From Maratus speciosus (taxonomy: Eukaryota > Arthropoda > Arachnida > Araneae > Salticidae): DNA of 64,000 nucleotides. Numbering within the stretch: position 1 is the stretch's first letter; each line of letters starts with the position of its first letter. The notes beneath the pieces are model-generated. The model had not been told where the DNA came from and made no database searches. It worked only from the letters and a program-made list of their open reading frames with translations. Location of the stretch: positions 472,616,806 through 472,680,805 of the forward strand of contig OZ010795.1 of assembly GCA_963932465.1 (NCBI GenBank), read 5' to 3'. The position numbers and the translations under genes were made by a program. This document shows positions 35,414 through 46,744 of this stretch, in pieces.

Positions 35414-35678
35414 ATTAACTTTGGTTGGTTAAGACGATTTTGAATAAAATCAAATCAGAAAGCCAATGTTTTTAAACTTTTTTGTTTAGTTTAATCGAAA
35501 TCTTCCACGTCTATTAATGAAAACTGAGTTACTGTACTTTGGACAAAAACTTGAATATGAGTACACGACTTGTGCATATGTGTCACCACTCTTACATATA
35601 AATGTACTCTGTTATGAGCATGATTCTAAGCGCAGCTGGTTAAATTTGAGTATCTAGGTATTAGATAAAGCAATAGTG

Positions 35679-35811
35679 GCCCACCGTGGCTGAGTGGATA
35701 AGACACCACGCCGCTAATCGCTTGAGAACGTAGGTGGGGGCGGGTTCAAATCCCGCCGTGATCCTCACGTGATCTGATATATATGTGTTCAATAAAACAA
35801 ACAAACAAACA
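35679..35811 (+). mobile_element. tRNA(Ser)-headed SINE with intact target duplication
   Basis: The tRNA-like head has A box TGGCTGAGTGGATA and B box GGGTTCAAATCCC, with a perfect 5-bp T stem and a GCT anticodon-like triplet, as in tRNA-Ser. A body of only about 30 bp and a tail AATAAAACAAACAAACAAAC follow. A perfect 10-bp duplication AGCAATAGTG lies at 35669-35678 and 35812-35821. Anticodon and acceptor stems are imperfect, so this is a retroposon and not a working tRNA. RNA polymerase III would transcribe it from the internal boxes; a LINE would mobilise it. Confidence 0.88.
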
Positions 35812-35821
35812 AGCAATAGTG

Positions 35822-36966
35822 AAAGGCACAGTTGCCATGGAAACAACGACTTCTTTAATTCGTATAGAAAATTAATGAATAGTTGTAAATAATTTAAGTT
35901 TAAAATGTAGGCAAATGCTCTGAAAATATCAATGGCTCCCACCTAGTATTTTACAAAAGTAATTTAATATATTCACATGATGTATAAGTTGATGCAACTC
36001 TTACCTTATGAAAATTCTGCAACAAGACTTACGTAGGCAGATCTTTTCAATGATTAATTCAGAATTCTAAGAACAAAACGAAGTTCTTAAGCGCCCTTCC
36101 TCACCCCTCCCCCCACTCAAAAAAAGAAATACGATAGAAAGGTATAAGTATTTGGATAATTTCAGTATTTCTGTGATCTTTGGTCAGAGTTTAGAAAAGG
36201 TGTCTGGGTATTAAAAAAAAAACATATAACAAATTTGACGAACGATAAGACTATAGATTTCAGGCAATTTTCAACTGCAAAAAAATTTTATTCTAATGTT
36301 TATGCGGCTTTAATAATAGACTATTAAATATAATCAATTTACGGGAATTTTTATACGAAATTATATTCTCACATTTATGCAAATAGGTATGGATAAACAG
36401 ACTTGAGTAAAATTACATATTTATTCTTTCTTCTCTATAACACGATCTAAATGAAGATGAAGTTATATGTACAGTTTATATCTTTAAATTTTTAGATTTT
36501 TTTTATCAAAAATGTTTCATCATCATGTCTAGAATTGCTAGATTTACTTCTTTTGACAGATCTTCGATTCTTTAGATGCCTGCAGGGCTTCATTCTCGGA
36601 TTTTCCGTAGGTATTTGTAAAGATAAATTTATTTTGCAAAACCGTCAGCAAAAAAAAGTTAGAACAAACAATTAACTGACAGACTAACTGTAAATATATA
36701 TTTTATTTTGACTCTATTTGATTTTTACTAAATTTTCATCCTTCATAGAAAATTTTAAGGCGATATAAATTGAGAAAGACTGATACTTTGAAAGAAGAAA
36801 TTGACTTTCCTTACTTTTAAATTATTAATTACTCTAAAAAATGAATGATAGGTAAACAAAGTGTATACTATTGTGTTTGTTCCCTACTTATAAAGGCTAT
36901 ACAAGGACTAATTTTAGCGAGTAGAATTATTTCAATTATATATAATCTGTTTAAAAAAAAGAACTG
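35822..36966. other. AT-rich spacer, no gene recognised
   Basis: No gene. A segment at about 36700-36850 resembles the loop of the neighbouring foldback (GAGAAAGACT / TAAGAAAGTCTT, 'AATTGATTTTTACT'-type phrases), so part of it is probably related repeat. Confidence 0.45.
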
Positions 36967-37886
36967 ATATCTACTAAAAAACAACTTTTCAAAAGTAAAA
37001 AAAAAGCCAAGCAAAAAAAAAAAAAAGAAAAGAAAAAAGGGGAAAGTTGTGGCTAAAAAATAGTGTGATATCAAATTTCCAAGCTAATATTATGGTACTT
37101 ATTTAACATTTTTTATTAAAAATTTACCATATGTAAGTCGAGTACCTAAGTATGCGTTGATAGAAAGCCTTTTCTCCTTTACTAAATACATCATAACGTG
37201 TTTCTGAAAATTAATTTTTTTTAATTATGCATGATGGGCTTGGCGGCCATCTTTCCATATTTTACACAAATTTCTAAGCAGACAAGCTCGTAATATGTTT
37301 GCATTATTAAGAATTTTGAACTTCTAGTTTTGGCTACAGACAGATAAATTAAGAAAGTCTTTTATTTTGAAGAAAAAAAAACAAATTGATTTTTACTGCT
37401 TTAACTAATTAATTAACCCCCTCCGAAAAAATAGAATCATAAGATAAAACCTGAAGTTACTTCAACTTTATTTTAAGACACAAATTTCTAGGCACTCATT
37501 TCCATAAATTAAAAGCAAAAAATGTTTGCTTTAGCAACAATTTCGAATTTCCGATCTTAACAATGTACTTGTGTGCTTAGAAAATTGGGTAAAATATGGA
37601 AAGATGGCCACCAAGCCCATCATGCATAATTAAAAAAAATTAATTTTCAGAAACACGTTATGATGTATTTAGTAAAGGAGAAAAGGCTTTCTATCAACGC
37701 ATACTTAGGTACTCGACTTACATATGGTAAATTTTTAATAAAAAATGTTAAATAAGTACCATAATATTAGCTTGGAAATTTGATATCACACTATTTTTTA
37801 GCCACAACTTTCCCCTTTTTTCTTTTCTTTTTTTTTTTTTGCTTGGCTTTTTTTTTACTTTTGAAAAGTTGTTTTTTAGTAGATAT
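36967..37886. repeat. Large near-perfect foldback, arms about 320 bp
   Basis: Left arm 36967-37287 and right arm about 37568-37886 are inverse copies with very few differences by eye. One visible difference is GGCGGCC versus the inverse of GGCCACC. Outer ends ATATCTACTAAAAAACAACT / inverse. The loop is about 280 bp. Non-coding. It lies about 90 bp from the C-terminal end of the piggyBac transposase, so it may be an insertion or a duplication of that element's 3' region. Confidence 0.85.
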
Positions 37887-38230
37887 ATTTTACAATTGAA
37901 AGAACAATATTTATATACGCATTTTTAAGAAATTGGAAAATATTTTCAAAGGAAATACTCACAGGATCGTTTCAAATTTTCAATCTGAAATACAGTTTTT
38001 GCAGGTGTAGTCAGTTTTGGCCAAGCATTTTCCACACACCCTTTTCTTGCATGTTATGTAATCATTGAAAGTCATGTCGCCTTTACATAGTTTTACTTTG
38101 CATTTTCTTCTCTTTAGGGATTTTGTTTCAGATGATGTATCAGCGAGTCTTTTTCTTGTTGGTTTATTTTAGCAGATGTATAATTTTGACGCAATTCATC
38201 TGCTAATAACTGAATAAATCCTTGTCTGCT

Positions 38231-38450
38231 TGGTGTGTAATATATTTAGTTTTAATATGTATTTTATACATGGATAATATTTATGGCATCATGTATTTGC
38301 TGTAAGTTTTAAATCTGATTTTGGCAATAGTCTTATAAAATTATGAATAAATATTGTTCGACGTATTCTTGCTGTCTATCTTTTGGATTCTGAAATAGCG
38401 TTATTAATTTGATTAATTAATGACTTCTGATAATGTTTAGATATATTACA
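38231..38450 (+). repeat. Gypsy 5' LTR
   Basis: 220 bp, TG...CA ends. Differs from the 3' LTR at about three positions (third base, and near 38352 and 38368). It carries an AATAAA-type signal (ATGAATAAAT), which would serve polyadenylation in the 3' copy. Confidence 0.93.
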
Positions 38451-38541
38451 TTGGCGACGAGCGTAAATTGCGTTTCCAGCTATATCAAACTTCTACATCC
38501 GTGTTCTTAAAGGTTCGTTTCTTGACTTACGAAGATCTCAT

Positions 38542-41500
38542 GTGTGTTTGATAATGCAAGAATCTGAAAGCGACAAGTATCATCCTCATACTGGTAGAAT
38601 GCCAGCCTATAATGACAACGATTGTTTTGAAGAGTATCTGCTTCAAATTGAATTTTATTTTGAAGCGAACAGAATTAAAGATGATAGTGACAAACGGGCT
38701 ACTTTGTTGACGTGTGTCGGGAAAAAAGTATTCTCCACATTACGAAACCTCGTTTAACCTAAAAGTTTAAAGGACATTCCTTATAGTGAAATCATTAAAG
38801 TTTTAACCAGTCACTTCTCGCCACAGACATCGGTGATTATGCAAAGATTCCGATTTTATAACCTAAAGCAAAATGCTGAGGATGTTGCAACCTTTATTGT
38901 AAGAATCAAAGAGGCAGCAAGTAAGTGTTCTTTTGGACATTTTCTAGATGATGCAATTCGCGATAAACTAGTTTGTGGTTTGGCAGATCAACAAATTCAG
39001 AATAGATTGTTAAGTGAAAGTAACCTTGACTTCAATAGAGCAAGTGAAATTGCGCTTGCAATGGAAATGGCTAGTAAAGAAGCCAAATTTTTTAAGGTTA
39101 GGGAAGATAATGTTCTAAAAATTTCAAGTGCTAATAAAGCATTCAATAAAAGAGCTCCTGTTCAGAATAACAATTTCCAAAGTAAGGATAAGAAAAGTGG
39201 ATATGAAGGTAAGTTCGAAAATAGACACAAAATGAACAAGTCCTTTAACAATTGTAAACATTGTGGAAAGAAGCATAGAGGTGAATGTTCTTTTAAAAAT
39301 GCGACTTGTTATAAGTGTCATTGCCGAGGGCACATAGCCAGTATTTGCAAAACTTCTACAACAAACTTTGTGGAAGAAGCATTTGATGAAATGTATATAA
39401 ACACAGTTTCCGTGTGTGCAGCTGTTACAGATGAAGCTCCTAAGCCTTATCTAATTAATATTTTAGTAGGTAATACTCCAATTGACATGCAAGTAGATTC
39501 AGGTAGTGCACATTCAATTATGTCTAAAGACAAATTTGAAAGTTTAAAGTTAGGTACACTTGAAAAATTAGAAATTCCAACTTTGCGTTCTTATCTGGGT
39601 CAAATGTTAAAAATTATTGGAAGATTTAAAGTGCCTGTAACATTTCAAGAAAAAACCTTATGGCTACCATTAGTTGTTATTGAATCATCAAATAGACCTA
39701 CACTCTTGGGTCGATACTGGATTCAACAGTTTGGTATTGATCTAAATAAAGTAATGAATGACCATATTGCAAATGTTAATGATGAAACTAAAAATACACC
39801 AAAACAAAATTCAGAAGAGCCAAAGGATGCAGCTATTTTGTCTCAAGATGCTATTTTACAACATTACTATGCCAAATTCCCTAATTGTTTTAATTCGAGC
39901 GATTCAAGTGGAATAATGTGTCAAGCAATAAATATAGCTATGAGGGAAGATACTGTACCCATCTTCTGTAAATCAAGACCAGTTCCATATGCCATAAGAC
40001 AATTGGTCGATCAAGAATTGGACTCCTTAGTTCAAAAAGGTGTATTAGTACCTGTAAGTCATTCGAAATGGGCAACCCCTGTAGTTCCAGTACCCAAAAT
40101 GAACAGCGAAGGGAAAAGATCTGTTAGGATTTGTGGAGACTTTTCAGTCACTGTAAACAAATTTTGCGAAACTCAGTTTTATCCACTTCCATCCCAGGAA
40201 GATATTCTAACAAATATAGGATCAGGAAAGTATTTTTCAAAGATTGACTTATCAATGGCCTTCCATCAATTACCTATAGCTCCTGAGTCTCAAGAGTTGC
40301 TGACGCTGAACACACCAAGGGGTTTATTGCGTTATACAAAACTACCTTTTGGTATCAAATCAGCATCTTTCTTGTTCCAGCAAAAGATGGATAACATTCT
40401 AAAGGATTTTTCATTCATTGATTGCTATATTGATGATTTATTTATACGTGCAAATACTAAGGAAGAATGCAAATATAGAACAGACCTGGTGCTGCAGAAA
40501 CTACATTCTTACAATGTGAAAGTAAATATTCAAAAGTGTGAATATTTCAAGGATACAATTAAAGTTCTGGGTCATGTTAAAGATCCTGAAGGTACTTATC
40601 CGCTTAAGGATAAATGTAATGACATTTCAAATACACAATTACCTAGAAATGTCACTGAATTGAAAAGTTATCTAGGGCTTCTAGGCTATTATCAGCATTT
40701 TATACCCAATTTATCTTCAAAGCTGAAACCTTTATATAAATTATTAGAGAAAGATACAAAATGGCATTTCAACAAAGAATGTATTGATGCCTTTGAAAGA
40801 AGTAAGACGTTACTGGATAAACATAATGTTTTGGTACATTATGACATAACAAAATCCATTGTTCTACAGTGTGATTCATCTGAGTATGGACTTGGAGCAG
40901 TTTTGTGCCATGAATTATCACCTGGTTTATTGAGACCGATATTTTTTGCATCAAAGACTCTTAATAAAGCAGAAAGAAACTATGCTCAGGTACATAAAGA
41001 AGCTTTAGCTATTATTTTTGGCATTAAACGTTTCAATAAATATTTACAAGGAACAAAATTTGTCATTGAAACAGATTCAAAGCCTTTGTTGACCCTACTG
41101 GGCCATGATAAACCTGTTCCGGTAATGGCTAATTCAAGGATGCAGAGATGGGCATTGATTTTATCCAGCTATGACTACATTATGAAGTACAAAAAGGGCA
41201 AGGATCTTTTGCTAGCTGATGCTCTTTCTCGCCTCCCTTGTAAAGGTAATGAACCAGTTGACAAACGTGCTCATGAATTTGTATGTTATTTCGCAGAATT
41301 TGAGGATCTGACTGCCAAGGATATTGAAAAGGCTAGTGCAGTTGATTGTGATGTCAGTAAAGCAATAAACTACACCAAATTTGGTTGGCCATCAGTTGTT
41401 GCAGATTCCTTGCAGGAATACTACAAAGTCAGAGATGAACTGAGCATCGAAAATAATTGTCTACTAAGAGCAAATAGATTAGTAATCCCAAAATGCTTGA

Positions 41501-42699
41501 GAGGAAAAGTTCTTCAACTTCTACATATTGAACACCCTGGGATAGTGCGAATGAAACATCTTGCTCGAGGATACTTCTGGTTTCCAAAAATAGATGCAGA
41601 AATTGAATCATATGTAAACAGATGTGTCCCGTGTCAATTACCAAGGCCAAGTGCACCCAGAGTTCCATTAAATAACTGGCCTCTAACAGGTAAACCATTT
41701 GAAAGGATCCACATCGATTACGCTGAATATGAAAATCGCAATCTCTTAATTGTTAAAGATTCATATTCAAAGTGGATTGAAGTAGCACTTGTTTCTACCA
41801 CAGATTCTACGTCTACAATACATAAGCTTCGACAGATTTTTGCCACTTTCGGATTACCAAGTGAAGTTGTATCTGATAATGCTAAACAATTTAAATCCGA
41901 AGAATTTGTAAGATTTTTTAAGTCAAATGGTATTATCCTGAGAAATTCACCCACATATCATCCAAACTCCAACGGAGCTGCAGAGAAATCTGTTAATATC
42001 ATTAATAACATGTTGAAGAAATATAAGTTTTCTAATAGGGTATATGATAGTTTTCAACATAGGTTAGACTGCATACTGTTTGCTTATCGAAATACGCCTT
42101 CAACAGTCACACTGAAAACACCTGCTGAGCTTATTTTCAAATTTACACCACAAACCAAGATTACGAAGCTCAGAAGTGATCACATTATGCAGGAAAAGAG
42201 CTATCAAGAGAATCAAAGGTCTCGTTCAACTGCCAGTGAAAGACATTTTGATGTTAGAGAAAATGTTCTTGTGAAATCCACCAGAAACAAGGAAATTAAA
42301 TGGTTTCCTGGTATAATCACAAAGAAAATTAGTGAAAGTAACTACCTGGTACATGTAAATGGGCAAGTGCGCTTTGTACATGCAGATCATCTAAGAAAGT
42401 GCACTATTCAAATTCCTGAAATCTCTGAGCATTGCAGTGTGCCATTGAATTATGCAAGTGGATCTTCAATGACAGTCACCGATTCTAATGCAAAGATTGT
42501 TTCTGATTCAATGAAGGATGGAACAGCATCTCAAACACCAATAGAGACAACTGAGGCAGCAGAGAAAGAGCAGTTTCAATCAAGAGCTGTTAAAACACCT
42601 AAAAGAACTCTGGACTGCCATAAAAACTCCAATTCCCAGCTACTTAAAACTCCACGACCAAAAAGGGTAATAAAACCTCCAAATCGATTAGATTTATAG
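38542..42699 (+). CDS. Gypsy gag-pol polyprotein, one internal stop
   Basis: One frame from 38542 to 42699 (1385 codons) with a single in-frame TAA at 38755-38757 early in gag. The open part from 38833 has 1288 residues. Positions in that numbering: gag core 1-100; CCHC knuckles (CKHC from 141, CYKC from 159); protease DSGS 222-225; reverse transcriptase about 370-560 with LPFGIKSASF and YIDD (532-535); RNase H with Asp681, Glu723 and Asp748; integrase zinc finger (HIEH 898-901, CVPC 931-934); core Asp962, Asp1015 and Glu1051 (35 residues between the last two); then a GPY/F-like region (KWFPGIITKK). No frameshift separates gag and pol. Apart from the stop it looks recently active. Confidence 0.95.
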
Positions 42700-42782
42700 T
42701 TCTGTAAAAGGTTATTTATCCCACTATTATTGCCTGCTTTATTTATTCATTTGTAAAACAAAATTTTTTTTAAGTGGGAGAG

Positions 42783-43002
42783 TGTTGTGTAATATATTTA
42801 GTTTTAATATGTATTTTATACATGGATAATATTTATGGCATCATGTATTTGCTGTAAGTTTTAAATCTGATTTTGGCAATAGTCTTATAAAATTATGAAT
42901 AAATGTTGTTCGACGTATTCATGCTGTCTATCTTTTGGATTCTGAAATAGCGTTATTAATTTGATTAATTAATGACTTCTGATAATGTTTAGATATATTA
43001 CA
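42783..43002 (+). repeat. Gypsy 3' LTR
   Basis: 220 bp, preceded by a purine-rich tract at about 42772-42782 and followed by the CTGCT target duplication. Nearly identical to the 5' LTR. Confidence 0.93.
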
Positions 43003-43439
43003 CTGCTTATTTTTGTTTCTCCGGTAACTTCTCTATAAATGATCCAGGCATTTATTGCTACTAAATCTAAGAGATTGTAAAAAGTATGCACAGGCCATCA
43101 TCGGGAGGCGCCTTCACTGAATATTTCCTAGCCATTTGATCAATAACGTCAACACCACACTTAGTTTCATTATAAAATCTGACAGTTTCTAGGGTTTTCT
43201 TTTCGTTGTTTTCAATATCAATGAATGGGTAGAGAGTGCAAAGAATAATAACATTTTTCTTTCTCTTTCCTTGATACACGGTTAGAGTTGTACCTATTTT
43301 TTCGTGTTTTAGAAATTTTGTTTCGTATAATTTATCTTTCGAATCTTTCAAAGTTTTTGGAATTTCTCTCCTAGTTTTTCTCATAGTGCCTATTAAACTA
43401 GTACGTTTCTTTTTCAGTTTGGCGGATGCGAATGACGTC

Positions 43440-43850
43440 ATTTTACATAGAATAATAGTGTGTGCTGTAAATCTTAAAATTGAAATATGTTTTGTACTAT
43501 TTATAGATACATATATATTTTTTTTCATCGGGGGCGACACTAAATTCTGAAAAAGCAGAATTCCTGTTGTCTATTTTTTTTAATTGCACGACGCATCTTT
43601 ACAGTGGTAACATATAGTTGAGCATTTAACCCGTTCTTCCTACAAGAACATAACCACTGGCACCCTTTTTCACATTTGCATAACAGAGTGTTTAGGAGCT
43701 CTGGTGGTGCAGCTAGATCTTTCGTGGTGACTGGAAGTATATACCATGTCTGAAATACTTCCAATCTTAATCAGTGGGATCCATCACACATCCATTCTAA
43801 ATGTTGATCTGAAGAAAAGCTCTGAATGAATGTTGTTTGGCTGCATCTTC
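43440..43850 (-). pseudogene. Cys-rich C-terminal fragment of another repeat family inside piggyBac
   Basis: Minus strand, in broken frames: AAKQHSFRAFLQ (about 43840), then APPELLNTLLCKCEKGCQWLCSCRKNG (written in two parts in the gene: APPELLNTLLC, KCEKGCQWLCSCRKNG) and, in another frame, STICYHCKDASCN. This CxCxxxC...CsCRKnG...CxxC...CxN pattern is familiar from the C-terminus of an unnamed multicopy arthropod protein. It interrupts the transposase between LAEHWLNAN and KLKKKRTSLIG. No clear terminal repeats bound it, so it may be an insertion or a gene-conversion chimera. Confidence 0.55.
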
Positions 43851-45362
43851 AGTTGGCGTTCAGCCAATGTTCAGCCAAACGCAGTGACGTGAAATAATTA
43901 TCAACCGTGACGTTAATGCCTTTGTTTAGAAATGGCTGCATCAATCGCATAACTACATAGTCTGATAAAGTTTGATCTGAAGGCCGTTCTTCACATTTGC
44001 CTAAATAAGGGAACGCATTCAGTAAGTACTTTGTTCGAAGGTCTACTGCAAGCCAAAACTTTTGTCCGTATTTATCAGGTTTTGAAGGTATGAATTGCGT
44101 GAAAGAACAACGCGTTTCACTTGGAAATAACTGTTCATCTACTGTTATATTTTCACCAGGCTTGAAACAAGTAATACAGTTTTCAGTGAATCTATTCCAC
44201 ATATCAGATATCATTTCCAATTTATCTGTTTTTAAACGTATAGATCTGGTAGATTTCAAATCGAATCTCAAAAAGCGCAAAATTTCACAAAACCTATTTC
44301 TTCCCATAGTTTCAGTGCAAAAATTCAAACCCCATGAGTTTGACCACAAAGAATGAATATCAATTCCATTTGCACCACATGCACCTCGGGCATACAAAAT
44401 TCCAATAAAGGCATACAGCTCGTCTAACGTAACTATCCAGTTATCGGTTTCAAGAACACGTCTTGCTTCTGTTTCTGTGCATCTTTGTATTTGTTCCAGC
44501 ATTTTTTTATCTACAAATAACAGCCATGCACTCAAAACGCTTTCAGATTTCACGAATTTCTTGGCATAAATAGTTGGTACAGTTGACTGACACATGATAT
44601 TTTGCTTCGGATATCTTCCAGAAATTTTCTTATTTGCACAAATTTTCCATTGTGTGCTATCTGGAGCGACATGAATTCCATCTCTTTCAGATGCAATAAT
44701 TAGCATCTTCATTTGTATCGGAATCTGATGAAGAATTATTTCCAATACTAATTTCTTGAATTTCGTTTTCATTTTCTGATAACTCACCACCTTCAGATTC
44801 ATTATCTGAAAGCTTCCGTAATAGAGCAGTTATTTCGTCCGGTGTTAGAATTTTTTTCCGTGACATTATGTTTTATTTCTAATAAAAAGGATAAACGGAG
44901 TTGCTTAGCTATGCTGAAACACAGGACTGAAAAAAAATTAAAACAATTCAATTGGAATGATACAAAGAATTTCGCAAGCAGCACGCAATCATTTCAGCAG
45001 GTGCATGGAACTAACCATTTTTCTCAACAAAAGGGGTGTAGAGAAAAATTAACAAAAATATTTACTTTCCTGATAAAAGATAAAAATATTATGAATCCCA
45101 AGGTCATGTTACGCAAAAATAATGAAAGTATTTTACAAATCTTACTTTGGAGTCGATTCGACTCCGTTGGGCGTTCTAGGGGTAATGCCTCATTATCAAT
45201 TTATTAAATGTGCAAATAATTTATAAATTTCTGAATAAATAGAGATTATAAAAATAATAAAAGTCAAGGAAGCGGGGGTGAAAAAATCAAAATTTCTCAG
45301 AGATATGCGTGTTTTAGGGGCATTTGGAGTCGAAACGACTCCATCGGGCGTTCTAGTGTTAA

Positions 45363-45690
45363 TATCTCATTCCATAAACCTATACAAACACAAGTGATTC
45401 ATTCATCGTGAAACGTAAAAAATATTATATCATTCAGGTAATCATACACAAAGTAAGTTCTCCAACAATCAATGGACAATATTCTAATGACGTCATAGTA
45501 GGTAAAATGGTGGCGGTATCGTTTGTTTATGGTTTGAAATCACAAAGATTTAATTTTGCAATGTCTCTTAGTTACATTATTTTATTGTCATATTTATGAG
45601 CTCAGAACAAAAGCATATTTTTTCCTTTTTTAGTTATTAAAGACGGAAAAAAATTATAAATGCATGATTTGAAAAATTTTAATAATTTTC
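45363..45690. other. Spacer, no feature recognised
   Basis: AT-rich flank between the piggyBac right end and the next MITE. No coding or repeat structure seen. Confidence 0.4.
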
Positions 45691-45694
45691 GTTA

Positions 45695-45970
45695 CTTCTT
45701 AGTTATCCCGTCGACCAAATTACTGTCGCCAAATTGCAAGATTAATTGCCAATAATGGTTACCATTAATTAATTAATTGTAAGATTAAATACAAAAATGG
45801 CCAATAAAACCATTAATTCGACGTTTTATTTGTATTTTTATTAATGTTTTGCTAATTTATTTGTTCTTTCGTTATTTAAAATAAAAAAAATATGTCAATG
45901 TGTATCATTTGGCGAGTGGTTTGGCGATTTATATAATTTGGCGAAATTGGTCGACGGGATAACTAAGAAG
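45695..45970. mobile_element. Small TA-flanked MITE, 'TTAGTTATCCCG' family, copy 2
   Basis: TA at 45693-45694 and 45971-45972 flank perfect inverse ends CTTCTTAGTTATCCCGTCGA and TCGACGGGATAACTAAGAAG. The interior shares, inverted, 'GGCGATTTATATAATTTGGC' and 'TAATTTATTTGTTCTTTCG' with 3280-3572. Confidence 0.85.
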
Positions 45971-45976
45971 TACCTA

Positions 45977-46740
45977 ATTTTCTTTCTTAAGAGTAAAAAA
46001 TAACATCGGGAAGTAACAGCGGGTTTAAGTTAAATAAGTTTACCTGTTTAATTCTGTTGTAATATTCAAAATAACTGTATTTATTAGATTTCAGTAAACA
46101 ACATCAGGGCCCGTTTAAACTTTGAAATTAGAGAAATTACAATGTCATTTCAGGACCTTTCTTTTGGAGAAGGTTTTCTAAATTCCACATATACATGGAA
46201 ACTCTTCAGTGTTAGAAATATTATTTTTAGGACTGACATAACATGAGAACGGCCTGCAATTTTACACAAGTTTTTGAAAACTACTTTATATCAAAAATTT
46301 TACTAAAAACTGGTTACTTTTTTGTTATCGCGGCCCACACTATTAGGATTATGACAAGTTGCAGCCAATTTCGCCAACGTCGTAACCAAGATCGTGAAGC
46401 ACACACATATAATATCATTTCATGAAATCGTATACGATAATTTAATATTTTTTACCTTACTTCAAGTGTGTAATTTATTTATTTTTAAGGCTTAACAATC
46501 CAAATTGTCCAATATATAAATTTAAAAAAATGTAAACAAAGATTGAATTGACATGACCGCAAAAAGCCTCAAATCTGCATAACACTTGGAACCAAACTGT
46601 GCAGATTAGTGGTCTTCTACTGTACACAGTTTTTCATAAATGTGTTTCGTTCTTAAAATGTGTTATTTTCATCTATCACTGAGGAACAAGCGAGAAAACT
46701 CATGTTCTTGCACATGAGTTGTATATATCTTTATATCTAA
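45977..46740. other. Spacer, no gene recognised
   Basis: AT-rich. The open frame 46243-46425 has no family resemblance. Nothing further seen. Confidence 0.4.
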
Positions 46741-46744
46741 ATTT

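Larger units (their letters stand above)
38226..43007 (+). mobile_element. Ty3/gypsy LTR retrotransposon inserted in piggyBac
   Basis: Complete insertion with 5-bp target duplication CTGCT (38226-38230 and 43003-43007). The 5' LTR is 38231-38450 and the 3' LTR is 42783-43002, both 220 bp, starting TGGTGTGTAA / TGTTGTGTAA and ending ATATATTACA. I count about three differences between the LTRs. The primer-binding region TTGGCGACGAGCG directly follows the 5' LTR. A purine tract AAGTGGGAGAG precedes the 3' LTR. Gag-pol lies in one frame. No env-like frame. Confidence 0.95.
37980..44866 (-). pseudogene. piggyBac transposase, broken and interrupted
   Basis: Minus strand. Start MSRKKILTPDEI at 44866, with an acidic N-terminal stretch that breaks frame near 44700. 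The main block 44700-43849 holds GENITVDEQLFPSE (first Asp) and VTVDNYFTSLRLAEHW (second Asp). A foreign Cys-rich segment follows (about 43430-43850). The block 43540-43067 has GTMRKTRREIPK and KCGVDVIDQMARKY (third Asp), then a frameshift and a stop. WPVHTFYNLLDLVAINAW then leads into the gypsy element. The rest reappears beyond it: FIQLLADELRQ and a C-terminal Cys finger (CKVKLCKGD, CKKRVCGKC, CKNC), ending at 37980. All three Asp are visible, but the gene cannot be read through. Confidence 0.88.
31466..45358 (-). mobile_element. Region bounded by matching piggyBac ends
   Basis: TTAA at 31462-31465 and 45359-45362 flank identical 14-base ends CACTAGAACGCCCG facing inwards. The palindrome GGAGTCGTTTCGACTCC follows near both ends (GGGAGTCGTTTCGACTCC at about 31507; 45326-45342), and a variant (GGAGTCGATTCGACTCC) lies at 45152-45168. 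The transposase remains are on the minus strand, with its start about 490 bp inside the right end. The interval is 13.9 kb against an expected 2-3 kb. It holds a gypsy element, about ten MITEs, a foldback and a SINE. About 3 kb remains unexplained, so the left end could belong to a second piggyBac copy. Confidence 0.6.

Noticed and set aside
35679..35765. Functional tRNA-Ser gene
   Set aside because: Anticodon and acceptor stems do not pair well, and the unit has a tail and target duplication of a SINE.
38542..38757. Separate 71-codon gene upstream of the gypsy polyprotein
   Set aside because: It is in the same frame as gag-pol and separated only by one TAA; it is the N-terminus of gag.
44090..44356. 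88-codon plus-strand frame
   Set aside because: Opposite-strand shadow of the piggyBac transposase.
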